From RGIG8306 sp964426655 (lineage in GTDB: Bacteria > Bacillota > Clostridia > Lachnospirales > Lachnospiraceae): a stretch of 64,000 nt of DNA. A program made the translations under genes and the position numbers. Positions 43,806 through 52,337 of this stretch are shown piece after piece. The DNA is taken from positions 60,461-124,460 of the forward strand of contig CAYRQT010000003.1 in the NCBI GenBank assembly GCA_964426655.1, in the 5' to 3' direction. The notes under the pieces are model-generated. The model searched no databases, was not told the origin of the DNA, and saw only the letters and a program-made list of their open reading frames with translations. Numbering within the stretch: position 1 is the first letter of the stretch; the number at the start of each line of letters is the position of its first letter.

Positions 43806-45311
43806 TTAAGCCTTGTGCCCCCCGATCTGCCTGTTTCTGGTGCGTCCTGTGGCTCCTTTTTCCAGATTCATGCCTTTTAAAATTCCATTGCTGCCATATT
43901 TTTCCCGAATATGCAACACGGCCTGCTGCATTCGTTTTTCTTTTTCCGGATCCATGCTTTCACCCGAATCGGCCCTTTCCTGTTTAAACAGGCACAACTG
44001 TTCCCATTCCGGAACTGCCGTCTTCTCCTCCATCACATGGCAGGCAGTCAGCTGAATGCGGCGCACCGTATAAGATTTCTGTATAATCTGTTCAAAAATC
44101 CCCAGGACGCAGGAGATGATTTTCTGCCCTGATGCAGTATACTCCGGCAAATGGCCTGTTCCATGCGAAGCCTTTGGCACTTTGCGCCCATAATGATCCA
44201 CATGTAGCTGGCAATCCGGCAAGGCTGTCTCCTCTTTAACATTTTCCACATCATAACCGATGGTCAGCGTAAGCTGATCTGTTACAAGTCCCTGTTTTAC
44301 CAGATCCAGGGCCAGCTGGTCTGCCATTTCCTTCACCACCAGTACAGCCTGATCCGCAGTGTAGGGTGTCTGCAGCACCTGTCCCGCCCCCAGGCTATGC
44401 TGCTCCGGCTGATAGGCTTTTATATCCCTCATGGTACAAGATTCCAGCCCCCAGGCGTGATCGATCAAAAGTTCTGCCTGCACGCCAAACAGGTGAAACA
44501 GCAATTCCTCTCTGTAGAACTCATCCGGTTTTCCCAGGGAACATCTGGCCACATCTCCCATAGTGTACAGTCCATGCTCTGCCAGGCGGGCAGCATACCC
44601 CCTGCCCACTCTCCAGAAATCTGTAATGGGACGGTGGTTCCACAACTTTTCCCGATAAGACTGTTCATCCAGCCAGGCAATGCGCATGCCCCTGGCATCC
44701 GGTGCAATATGCTTGGCTTCTATGTCCATGGCTACTTTCGCCAGGTACAGATTCGGGCCCATTCCCGCCACCGCAGTAATGCCTGTTTCCTCCAGCACCG
44801 CCTGCAGCATAACAGAAACAAGATTTTGGGCAGAAAGCTTATGCACTGCCGGATATTCCGTCAGATCCAGCATTACCTCATCCACAGAATACACATGAAT
44901 GTCTTCAGGCGCAATGTAGCGCAGATAAATCTGATAAATACGGGCACTGTAATCCATATAAAGAGCCATTCTGGGGGGAGCCGTTACATAGGCAATGGCC
45001 AGTGTCGGATCTTTTTTCAGCCATCCGCCATGGAGGGTCTCCCCTGTCAGCTGTTTCCCGGGTGCCCTTTCCCTGCGCAACGCATTCCGTTCCTTAACCA
45101 GTTGCTCCACTTCAAAAAGGCGGGGACGTCCGGGAATGCCCTGCGCCTTCAGGGCAGGAGATACGGCCAGACAGATTGTCTTGGATGTACGGGCAGGATC
45201 TGCCACTACCAGGTGTGCAGACAGGGGATCCAGTCCTCTTTCCACGCACTCCACAGAGGCATAAAATGATTTCAGATCAATGGCCGCATACACCTTCTCT
45301 TTTTTCTCCAT
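43806..45311 (-). CDS. Y-family DNA polymerase (UvrX/ImpB type)
   Basis: 501 residues from the ATG at 45311, where AAGGAG lies 6 nt upstream; a longer frame would run into the beta-galactosidase terminator. Translesion polymerase: the palm motifs YAAIDLKSFYASVECV and VYSVDEVMLDLT hold the metal ligands, and a helix-hairpin-helix region with GDVARCSL follows. The N-terminal half is typical of DinB/UmuC enzymes, and the long C-terminus matches clostridial members with YolD partners. No clear LexA box was found upstream. Confidence 0.93.
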   Translation of the reverse strand: MEKKEKVYAAIDLKSFYASVECVERGLDPLSAHLVVADPARTSKTICLAVSPALKAQGIPGRPRLFEVEQLVKERNALRRERAPGKQLTGETLHGGWLKKDPTLAIAYVTAPPRMALYMDYSARIYQIYLRYIAPEDIHVYSVDEVMLDLTEYPAVHKLSAQNLVSVMLQAVLEETGITAVAGMGPNLYLAKVAMDIEAKHIAPDARGMRIAWLDEQSYREKLWNHRPITDFWRVGRGYAARLAEHGLYTMGDVARCSLGKPDEFYREELLFHLFGVQAELLIDHAWGLESCTMRDIKAYQPEQHSLGAGQVLQTPYTADQAVLVVKEMADQLALDLVKQGLVTDQLTLTIGYDVENVKEETALPDCQLHVDHYGRKVPKASHGTGHLPEYTASGQKIISCVLGIFEQIIQKSYTVRRIQLTACHVMEEKTAVPEWEQLCLFKQERADSGESMDPEKEKRMQQAVLHIREKYGSNGILKGMNLEKGATGRTRNRQIGGHKA

Positions 45312-45386
45312 GGCAGTCTCCTTCTCCATACCTGCCTTCATAGTAACAGATTCCAGGGCATACATCAACAGGCATTGAAAACATCT

Positions 45387-45430
45387 GAAAAAGGCCATCC
45401 CTCCTGCACACCTTCTGCAGGAGGAATGGT
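45387..45430 (-). terminator. Terminator of the beta-galactosidase gene
   Basis: Stem of 15-16 bp (45393-45408 with 45416-45430) followed by TTTTT on the minus strand, right after the GH2 stop. Confidence 0.85.
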
Positions 45431-45437
45431 CTCATGT

Positions 45438-47768
45438 TTACTGAATTTCTATAACGCAGGCAGCTTCTCCGAATTGTTTTCCCTCTACTTTAACGGAGAT
45501 GGATCCCTTCTCATAGCCTGCCCGCACCACAGCCAGGGCTCTCCCATAATATGTGGTGCATTGCCCGTTCACAAAAATATCTGTCGTTTTGGCACAGGCG
45601 CTGCCGCACCCCTGCAAAGTGCCCGGTCCATCCAAGGTGATGGTCAGCTGATCCTCCTGTCCCGGTTTAACAATACCCTGCCCATCCGTCAGGGAAATGG
45701 AAATAAAACAAAGATCCTGTCCATTGGCCTGTAACACAGGAATTTCCGGCATCAATGTCAGCTGCGTTTCCGGACCGGCAGTCTGTAGACTGGAACGCCC
45801 GGTTTCCTTTCCCTGTTCATCAAAGGCCACCGCCACCAGTGTTCCCGGCTGGTAGGGTAGCGTAAATACCGCCTTATAATTTTTTACCAGTTTTCCAGCC
45901 ACCTTTTTCCCGTTCAGATAGAGGCCGATGCCATAAGCATTACTGTATATCTCTGCCACTGCCTTTTCACCCTCATGGCCTTCCCAGCTCCAGCTGTCAA
46001 TAGCATCCGTAAAGCGCCATCGGCTTTTCTTCGGCATCTCCCTCCCCATGGACAACGGCCGAATGCCAATGAAGGGAACAGAGCGCAGCCCCCAGACGAT
46101 TTGTTGAAAAGCGTTTTCTGTCCCAGGATGTCCTGTCAGGTCAATGGCACCGCAACCCGCCAGCACCAGCTCACCCGGGCGTGAGAAATAAGTCCAGTCC
46201 CCTATGCCGGCCTCTCCCAGGTAGTCCCAGGCGGTCCAGGCAAAATCTCCGATGACCTGTTTGTATTTTTTGACTCTTTCCCAATTATAAGGCAATTCGT
46301 CGATTAGAGACTCACTCCCCACCACCATACGCTGGGGATACTGTACAACATCCATGTCATATCGGGTTCCCCCATAATTGAGGCCCAGAACATCCAGTTT
46401 TTCTGCCGCTTCCCGAATGGCCAGATCTGCTTTTTTACTGGCAGCCATTTTCCGGGTCAGCCAGTTGAGGCGCTGTTGGATGGCATTGAACAGAGCTGAA
46501 CCGGATTCCTGTTTCTTTTCTTTGCCATCTTTAGGCGGCAGAGGCTCCGGAGTGTATTCTCCCTCATCTTTATATAAACCTTTTCCACTGGCGGCCATCA
46601 CATTCAGAGTGGGGTTAATGCCACAGGTCACAGGCCGGGTATCATCTGCCTCATGTGCCAGTTTCACCATTTCTTCTGTCAGGGCAATGCCTTTGGGCAA
46701 TGCAGTTTCTGTCACCTCATTTCCAATGGAATACATGATCACAGAAGGGTGATTAAAATCCCGTTCCACCATCTCCAGCAAATCTGTTTTGTACTGCTTT
46801 TCAAAATCCCTGGCGTAATCATGGTGGGTCTTTGGAATATACCAGCCGTCAAATGCCTCATCCATCACGTACAGTCCCAGATCATCACAAGCCTCCAGGA
46901 AAGCCTCTGAGCAGGGATTGTGGGCAGAACGCACCGCATTATAGCCTGCTTCTTTTAAAATTCGTGCCCTTCGTCTTTCTGCATCTCCGAAAGCACAGGC
47001 CCCCAGCACGCCATGATCATGATGGATACAGCCCCCCCGCAGGAGAACCTCTTTTCCATTTACCAGCAGACCAGTATCAGGCCCCCACTGAATCAGACGA
47101 ATGCCGAATTTTTTTTGGAGAACCTCCGCACCTGTCTTTACCACACAGGTATACAGACGGGGATGCTCTGCCGACCAGAGCTGCCCTTCCGGCAGGGGAA
47201 TTTCACCTGGCTCACCACGAAACATCAAATCTGATCCATCCAGGATTTCTATTTCTGCTTCTGTTTCTGCAGGAAATACATCCACACGAATGACCGGCGG
47301 TTCGTACTGAAGTGTCCTAATCTGCACTTTTTCGATGTGATTTTGGGGTGCAATTTCCAGGTGTACCGGCCGATAGATCCCGCTTCCTGTATACCAGCGG
47401 CTGTTAGGTTCCAGATGATTATCCACCTGCACTTCCACCACGTTTTCTCCTGCCCTGACTTTTCCAGAAAGGACTACACGAAAACCAGTGTATCCATAGG
47501 CATGCCTTGCCACTTCCTGGCCGTTCATATAAACTGTGGTTCTTCCATACACCCCTTCAAAAGCAAGCCGCACATCCTGCAGTGACTCCTCCTCTGTAAG
47601 AGAAAAGGATTTTTTGTATCTGTAGCATCCCCCCGGATAAAATCCAGTGCGGTCTCCATTATGACAAGCCGGATCCCGCTTCTCCCATAGCATAGCATCA
47701 TGGGGCAGATTTACTGTCCTTTCCTGACGCTTTCCATCACTAAATAACCAGTCTCTGTTAAAATCCAT
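45438..47768 (-). CDS. Beta-galactosidase-type glycoside hydrolase, GH2
   Basis: 776 residues, no signal peptide, so cytoplasmic. Domains: sugar-binding jelly roll (1-150, including WYTGSGIYRPVHLE), immunoglobulin-like (150-240), TIM barrel (240-560), C-terminal Ig-like domains. The acid/base Glu is E351 in GNEVTE; the nucleophile is in VVGSESLID. RGGCIHHDHG and RSAHNP are conserved. It follows a GPH transporter by 16 bp, and a divergent AraC regulator precedes both. Substrate is probably a beta-galactoside taken up by that transporter; beta-glucuronidase or beta-mannosidase is less likely. Confidence 0.92.
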   Translation of the reverse strand: MDFNRDWLFSDGKRQERTVNLPHDAMLWEKRDPACHNGDRTGFYPGGCYRYKKSFSLTEEESLQDVRLAFEGVYGRTTVYMNGQEVARHAYGYTGFRVVLSGKVRAGENVVEVQVDNHLEPNSRWYTGSGIYRPVHLEIAPQNHIEKVQIRTLQYEPPVIRVDVFPAETEAEIEILDGSDLMFRGEPGEIPLPEGQLWSAEHPRLYTCVVKTGAEVLQKKFGIRLIQWGPDTGLLVNGKEVLLRGGCIHHDHGVLGACAFGDAERRRARILKEAGYNAVRSAHNPCSEAFLEACDDLGLYVMDEAFDGWYIPKTHHDYARDFEKQYKTDLLEMVERDFNHPSVIMYSIGNEVTETALPKGIALTEEMVKLAHEADDTRPVTCGINPTLNVMAASGKGLYKDEGEYTPEPLPPKDGKEKKQESGSALFNAIQQRLNWLTRKMAASKKADLAIREAAEKLDVLGLNYGGTRYDMDVVQYPQRMVVGSESLIDELPYNWERVKKYKQVIGDFAWTAWDYLGEAGIGDWTYFSRPGELVLAGCGAIDLTGHPGTENAFQQIVWGLRSVPFIGIRPLSMGREMPKKSRWRFTDAIDSWSWEGHEGEKAVAEIYSNAYGIGLYLNGKKVAGKLVKNYKAVFTLPYQPGTLVAVAFDEQGKETGRSSLQTAGPETQLTLMPEIPVLQANGQDLCFISISLTDGQGIVKPGQEDQLTITLDGPGTLQGCGSACAKTTDIFVNGQCTTYYGRALAVVRAGYEKGSISVKVEGKQFGEAACVIEIQ

Positions 47769-47784
47769 CCGACCTCCCGTCCGT

Positions 47785-49149
47785 TTACTTCTGTTGTTTT
47801 CTCTTTTTAAGTTCAGCTACGATTTCTCCATAGCTTTTTTCCAGATCATACTGTCTGAACAGAATAAACATACATATAAACAATACCAATGGAATGTAAA
47901 TGGAAAACGCAATTACCGCTGTTTTAACGGAATCAGGCTGTACCTGTGCTGCAGCCTGATATCCACCCAGCGCCAATACCCATCCAATTAAAGAGCCGCC
48001 GATGCCGGAGCCAACCTTTGCCCCGAACGAACTGGCACTATTGCTCATGCCTACCATTTTCTTTCCAAACTTCCACTCATTGTATTCTACACAATTATTG
48101 ACCAGCGGTCCCCCAAGACACATCATGGGGATTGTTGCAAATGTGGTGACCATTCCGCAAAGGATAGTGGACACCAGGCTGTAAGGCGTAAAGGCTCTGA
48201 TGATCAGGGCCACAATTCCCATCCCTGCAGAAATGGTACAGGTACGGGCCATGCCCCATTTTTTTGTCATGGGTGCCACCAGTGCAAATCCCACAAAAGT
48301 AGGAATGAGGCCCACTGCGCCCAAAATAGCCACAATATTATCATTTCCCAGAATATACTTGGCATAATAGGTGCCACCGCCACTGGAAATGCCATAGGAA
48401 ATATTAATGAACAGATTTACAAAAAGCATTAATACCCAGTATTTGTTCTGGAGGAGCAACCGAATGGATTCCCAAAATGGCACCCGTTCCTCTTCTTCCT
48501 CTCTCTGTTCTTCCTCCATCTCCAGTTCAGGGTTCTCTCTGGCTGTTTTATACACTACAAACAAAGCCCCTGCAGCAACAACAGCCAGCACCACAGCCAC
48601 CTTGATCCACGCTGCCTGGTCTCCACCCAGTGCATTGGTAATGGGAATCAGCAAAATGGCAATAAGCATCCCTATCGCATAGCCAAACACAGTACGGATA
48701 ACCCCCATTTTTCCCCGTTCTTCCACACTTCTGGTCCGTGTAGCCATAATAGAGCCATACGGGATGGCAATTGCCGTGTAAATCACTGCGCTAAGCAGAA
48801 TATTGGTGATCAAGACATATCCCATCTGTATGCCACTGGGGGCTTTGGCTGGTACTGTGAACAAAAAAATGATAATAAGCAATGTGGGAATAATCATCCG
48901 CGAGAACCACGGACGGCATTTCCCCTTGGGAGACTTCCCCATATCCATGATTTTTCCCATACCAAGATCAGTAAATGCATCCAGAATTTTGGCGATCAAC
49001 AACATAGTGGCTACCATGCCCGCAGCCAGTCCCACTTTTTCCGTGTAAAAATATGTCAGCTGTCCCATGCCATCTCCCAGATAATCCTTCAGGCGCATGG
49101 TTTTCTGGATACCCATACTGTCCAGGCCCAGTTCCTTTGTCTTTCCCAT
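47785..49149 (-). CDS. GPH-family glycoside:cation symporter
   Basis: 454 residues with 12 membrane helices. Starts with KDYLGDGMGQLTYFYTE, typical of MelB/GPH permeases, and has DMGKSPKGKCRPW in the first loop. Imports glycosides with sodium or protons. AAGGAG lies before the ATG. First gene of an operon with the GH2 enzyme. Confidence 0.92.
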   Translation of the reverse strand: MGKTKELGLDSMGIQKTMRLKDYLGDGMGQLTYFYTEKVGLAAGMVATMLLIAKILDAFTDLGMGKIMDMGKSPKGKCRPWFSRMIIPTLLIIIFLFTVPAKAPSGIQMGYVLITNILLSAVIYTAIAIPYGSIMATRTRSVEERGKMGVIRTVFGYAIGMLIAILLIPITNALGGDQAAWIKVAVVLAVVAAGALFVVYKTARENPELEMEEEQREEEEERVPFWESIRLLLQNKYWVLMLFVNLFINISYGISSGGGTYYAKYILGNDNIVAILGAVGLIPTFVGFALVAPMTKKWGMARTCTISAGMGIVALIIRAFTPYSLVSTILCGMVTTFATIPMMCLGGPLVNNCVEYNEWKFGKKMVGMSNSASSFGAKVGSGIGGSLIGWVLALGGYQAAAQVQPDSVKTAVIAFSIYIPLVLFICMFILFRQYDLEKSYGEIVAELKKRKQQK

Positions 49150-49189
49150 AGGTACACTCCTTTTCTAAACACTTGTCACTTTGTATGTG

Positions 49190-49242
49190 TATTGTATCGG
49201 AATGAGCGCCAATGGTATTGTAAATTTGTGCAGAATATTGTA
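49190..49242. repeat. Three TATTGTA repeats in the divergent regulatory region
   Basis: Exact TATTGTA at 49190-49196, 49216-49222 and 49236-49242, spaced 26 and 20 bp, in the 126-bp region between the transporter and the AraC gene. They may be AraC half-sites; their reverse, TACAATA, could also act as a -10 box for the transporter. Confidence 0.5.
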
Positions 49243-49246
49243 TCAT
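49218..49246 (+). promoter_or_regulatory. Promoter of the AraC-family gene
   Basis: TTGTAA (49218-49223), 17-bp spacer, TATCAT (49241-49246), about 30 bp before the ATG at 49276. It overlaps two of the TATTGTA repeats, which would permit autoregulation. Confidence 0.55.
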
Positions 49247-49275
49247 TGTGCACATGCATAGAAAAGGAGTCCGCC

Positions 49276-50469
49276 ATGCCTGAAAAAATTCTCCATACTT
49301 TACAGTTGCTGCACAACCTCACTTTTCTCCCCCTGCAATATTACAGAGACAACACCTGCCTGGCTCATTTTCCCCAGCAGGATATTCTTGCATCCCTTAC
49401 AGAAGTGCACCGGGGAACTTTGCGGCATATACAGCCCCAGCCCGCTTACATGCTTTCCGGAGATTTTCTCTACTATGGCATCGTTTCTATAGACTCCTCC
49501 CATTATATTCTGGCAGGCCCTGTCAGCAGTATTCCCATTGAACGAAATGTTCTGCCCGGAATCATGGCGGAATCTTCTATTCCCTTCTCTGAAAAGGAGG
49601 AGGTTTGGCAATTTTTTCGTACAACTCCCCTTTTCTCTTTTGACCAGTTTACCAACGCTCTGGCTCTGCTACATGAGATGGGGACGGGTTCCCCCATACA
49701 TCCCCGCAGCTTTTTTCTTCCTGGATTTAAGGCTCAGCAGGAAAAGATGGAACGCATGCATTCCAGCCGTATGTATCAGGCCCGGGAACTTTCTGATTTT
49801 CACAACACCTATTATTTCGAGCAAACTCTGTACAAATATGTGGCAGAAGGCAACATTCCCGCCCTGGAGCAGCTCACTCGGAACAGCATCGCCATGAACA
49901 TCGGCAAAATTGGTGAAAATACCCTTCGGCAGATGAAAAATATTTTTATTACTTCCATCACCCTTCTGACCCGTTACAGCATTTCCGGCGGACTGGATGT
50001 AGAGACTGCCTATCAGCTCAGTGATGCCTATATACAGGAATCTGAAAAAGCCCAACAGATGGATACCATTCAACAGCTGAATCAGACAGCCCTCTTTGAT
50101 TTTGCCCGACGGGTGGCCGCTTCAAAAATCCCTGCAGGCATGTCCCGGGATGTGTACCAGAGCATTCAGTTTATATCCACTCATCTGAACCAGCCCTTAT
50201 CCACCTCCGATGTTTCCAGGGCCATCGGCAAAAGCCGCTCCTATATCTCCAGGAAGTTCAAGCAGGAGCTGGGGTTTCAGCTTGGGGACTTCATCATGCG
50301 AAAAAAACTGGAAGAAGGCAGGAGCCTGCTGGCCCATACAGATAAATCCATCAGTGAAATCAGTGCCTACCTTTGCTTTTCCTCCCAGTCATACTTTCAA
50401 AATGTATTCAAAAAGAAATATGGAATTACCCCCCTTCACTATCGCCGCACGCACAACCATTCAGGATGA
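49276..50469 (+). CDS. AraC-family transcriptional regulator
   Basis: 397 residues from the ATG at 49276, chosen because AAAAGGAG lies 6 nt upstream; a longer frame from 49192 overlaps the promoter. A large N-terminal sensor region of about 285 residues without clear family is followed by two helix-turn-helix motifs (about 300-395: STSDVSRAIGKSRSYISRKF, SISEISAYLCFSSQSYFQNV). It is divergent from the transporter-GH2 operon, which it probably activates. Confidence 0.9.
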   Translation: MPEKILHTLQLLHNLTFLPLQYYRDNTCLAHFPQQDILASLTEVHRGTLRHIQPQPAYMLSGDFLYYGIVSIDSSHYILAGPVSSIPIERNVLPGIMAESSIPFSEKEEVWQFFRTTPLFSFDQFTNALALLHEMGTGSPIHPRSFFLPGFKAQQEKMERMHSSRMYQARELSDFHNTYYFEQTLYKYVAEGNIPALEQLTRNSIAMNIGKIGENTLRQMKNIFITSITLLTRYSISGGLDVETAYQLSDAYIQESEKAQQMDTIQQLNQTALFDFARRVAASKIPAGMSRDVYQSIQFISTHLNQPLSTSDVSRAIGKSRSYISRKFKQELGFQLGDFIMRKKLEEGRSLLAHTDKSISEISAYLCFSSQSYFQNVFKKKYGITPLHYRRTHNHSG

Positions 50470-50476
50470 GCCACAT

Positions 50477-50512
50477 AAAAAAAAGCCGGCAGACAACCTG
50501 CCGGCTTTTTTT
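50477..50512. terminator. Bidirectional terminator between the AraC and esterase genes
   Basis: AAAAAAAAGCCGGCAG, a 5-nt loop, and CTGCCGGCTTTTTTT. A-run and T-run flank the stem, so it works on both strands. It touches the esterase stop codon. Confidence 0.9.
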
Positions 50513-51473
50513 ATCCGATAATTTCTTTCAGCCACGTGGCTGCCAGCTCCGGCCATATGGCTACCTCTTCATTCACATCGCCCTGGGGCACCTGAGAAGA
50601 AGTGTCTCCGGTCAGGGGCTCTAACTGCGTCAGGACCTCTTTCTTGACAGCGGATGGCAGCGGAATCTGATCTGCTTTTACGGCCTCTATCAGATTATAG
50701 GTCTGTTCCATGGTGTAGGGCTCTCCGAACCGATTCCAGGCCCAGTCTTCATTGGCAAGGGAAAGGCCATGCCGCCCTGTGCTAAAGACATGGTGGGCGA
50801 ATTTTACCCCCTTCTCCCTGCATGCCTTTGCATATAAATAGCTGTTTTCCACGGGCACCAGTTCATCTTCTACCGTCTGCCAGAGAAAAGCCGGAGGGGT
50901 TTGGGCTGTCACATATTTTTCCAACGAAAAATAGCCCTCTGGGTCTTCTCCCAAGGCCGCCATGGAACCAGGATGGGTAAGGGTGCCGGAACTGATGACC
51001 GGATATGCCAATATGGCTCCGTTTGGTCGGTTGGAATAGGCTTCATACCTGGGATTTTCTTCTTTTATATCCTCATAATGTACACACACACTGGCACAGA
51101 GGTGCCCACCGGCAGAAAATCCGCATACCACCACTTTTTCCGGGTGAATGTGAAATGCCTCTGCATGGGCACGAATCAGACGAATCGCCCGGGAAAGATC
51201 TGCCATGGGCTGTCTGCCCAGAGGCGCCATCTGCAGCAAATTGGTGGTATAGGTCAATACAACAGTCTGATACCCTTTTTCATAAAATTTTTTCGCAACA
51301 ATCTCCCCTTCTGTTGGAGAAACCACACTGTAGCCTCCACCAGGGACCACAACCATGACCGGACGAATGTTCTCATCCTCATGAAGATACGTCCGGATAT
51401 TGGGCACAAAACCAAAGGCCATGGGGTACTGGTATTCCCCTTCTTCCCATAACACATATTTTTCCTGCTTCAT
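50511..51473 (-). CDS. Alpha/beta hydrolase, carbohydrate-esterase-like
   Basis: 320 residues, no signal peptide. The oxyanion region VVVPGGGYSVVS and nucleophile elbow CGFSAGGHL (Ser) are clear; the catalytic His is probably in STGRHGLSLA. It resembles acetyl-xylan esterase/BD-FAE-type enzymes found with glycoside hydrolases, which remove acetyl or feruloyl groups from oligosaccharides. The nitroreductase gene lies 96 bp upstream on the same strand. Confidence 0.85.
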   Translation of the reverse strand: MKQEKYVLWEEGEYQYPMAFGFVPNIRTYLHEDENIRPVMVVVPGGGYSVVSPTEGEIVAKKFYEKGYQTVVLTYTTNLLQMAPLGRQPMADLSRAIRLIRAHAEAFHIHPEKVVVCGFSAGGHLCASVCVHYEDIKEENPRYEAYSNRPNGAILAYPVISSGTLTHPGSMAALGEDPEGYFSLEKYVTAQTPPAFLWQTVEDELVPVENSYLYAKACREKGVKFAHHVFSTGRHGLSLANEDWAWNRFGEPYTMEQTYNLIEAVKADQIPLPSAVKKEVLTQLEPLTGDTSSQVPQGDVNEEVAIWPELAATWLKEIIG

Positions 51474-51569
51474 TGTCTTTCCTCCTGACCTGTTTTTCTA
51501 AGGACAACTTACCATTTCTGCTGCAAAAAAACTTGTAAATTTGTCCTTCTTCTTTCAAAAAAGTTGGTT

Positions 51570-52235
51570 TCAGACATGAAAAAACTTCTGGTTGGCTCCC
51601 ACCTCGAAATGATATTTTACAATGCCAAGATCCACCCGGGTATGAATGCCCAGCCCGGATACCCGGATCTGCGGCACGCCCTGAACCAGTGAAATTTTGA
51701 ACTTCTGCTGATTGATGGCTGTGGGTGCCAGAAGAGCTGCCTCCACCCCCTTTTTGAACCACTCCGGGAAGGGGGGATTGCCTTCTGTAACACCCTCAAA
51801 ATTCTTTCCTTTATGAGGAACCCCTTCTGTCTGTCCATAGCCAAGAGCAATGACCATGCAGAGTTTTTCCCCTTCCGGCACAAATGTTTTTACCCCACTC
51901 TTGTTGAAGGTGGCTGCCACCCAGCAGGTATTCAGTCCTAATTTCTGTGCCTCCAGCACCAGTGCCTCCCCATAATATCCGCATCGTTCTTCCAGTTCCT
52001 CATTCTTTTTGCCTTTTAGGATAATATAATTCACCACCTGCCTGAAGTTGCCATAACGGGCCATTCTGGATGCAAACCCTGCAGGCTCATCAAATTGTAT
52101 ACTCATATGCAGGCCGCTCTCCTGGTTGTACTTCTGCACCAGCTCCAGCAATGTTTCCCGTACCTGTGGCTCGATTGTCTTTTCTGTATAAGCACGCACG
52201 GAATGTCTTTTTTGTATGGCTTCCATCAAATCCAT
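51570..52235 (-). CDS. Nitroreductase family protein
   Basis: 221 residues. FMN-dependent nitroreductase fold: MEAIQKRHSVRAYTEKTIEP at the N-terminus, GYYGEALVLEAQKLGLNTCW and a C-terminal APTAINQQKFKI block as in the TM1586-like subgroup. NAD(P)H-dependent reduction of nitro-aromatics or flavin turnover; substrate unknown. A perfect 14-bp palindrome lies 38 bp upstream. Confidence 0.9.
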   Translation of the reverse strand: MDLMEAIQKRHSVRAYTEKTIEPQVRETLLELVQKYNQESGLHMSIQFDEPAGFASRMARYGNFRQVVNYIILKGKKNEELEERCGYYGEALVLEAQKLGLNTCWVAATFNKSGVKTFVPEGEKLCMVIALGYGQTEGVPHKGKNFEGVTEGNPPFPEWFKKGVEAALLAPTAINQQKFKISLVQGVPQIRVSGLGIHTRVDLGIVKYHFEVGANQKFFHV

Positions 52236-52272
52236 CCTTCTCCTCCAGCTTTCTATTTTGTGCGAATCTATC

Positions 52273-52286
52273 TAAAATGCATTTTA
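52273..52286. promoter_or_regulatory. Palindromic operator-like site upstream of the nitroreductase gene
   Basis: TAAAATGCATTTTA is a perfect 14-bp palindrome. It lies between the nitroreductase start and the GH32 stop. A regulator cannot be named. Confidence 0.5.
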
Positions 52287-52337
52287 TACAAAATCTTTCT
52301 TTTAGACCTGACTTTTAATAGGTAATCTTTTCCTGTT

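Noticed and set aside
45312..45437. LexA/SOS box upstream of the Y-family polymerase
   Set aside because: No GAAC-N4-GTTC-like palindrome could be found in the interval.
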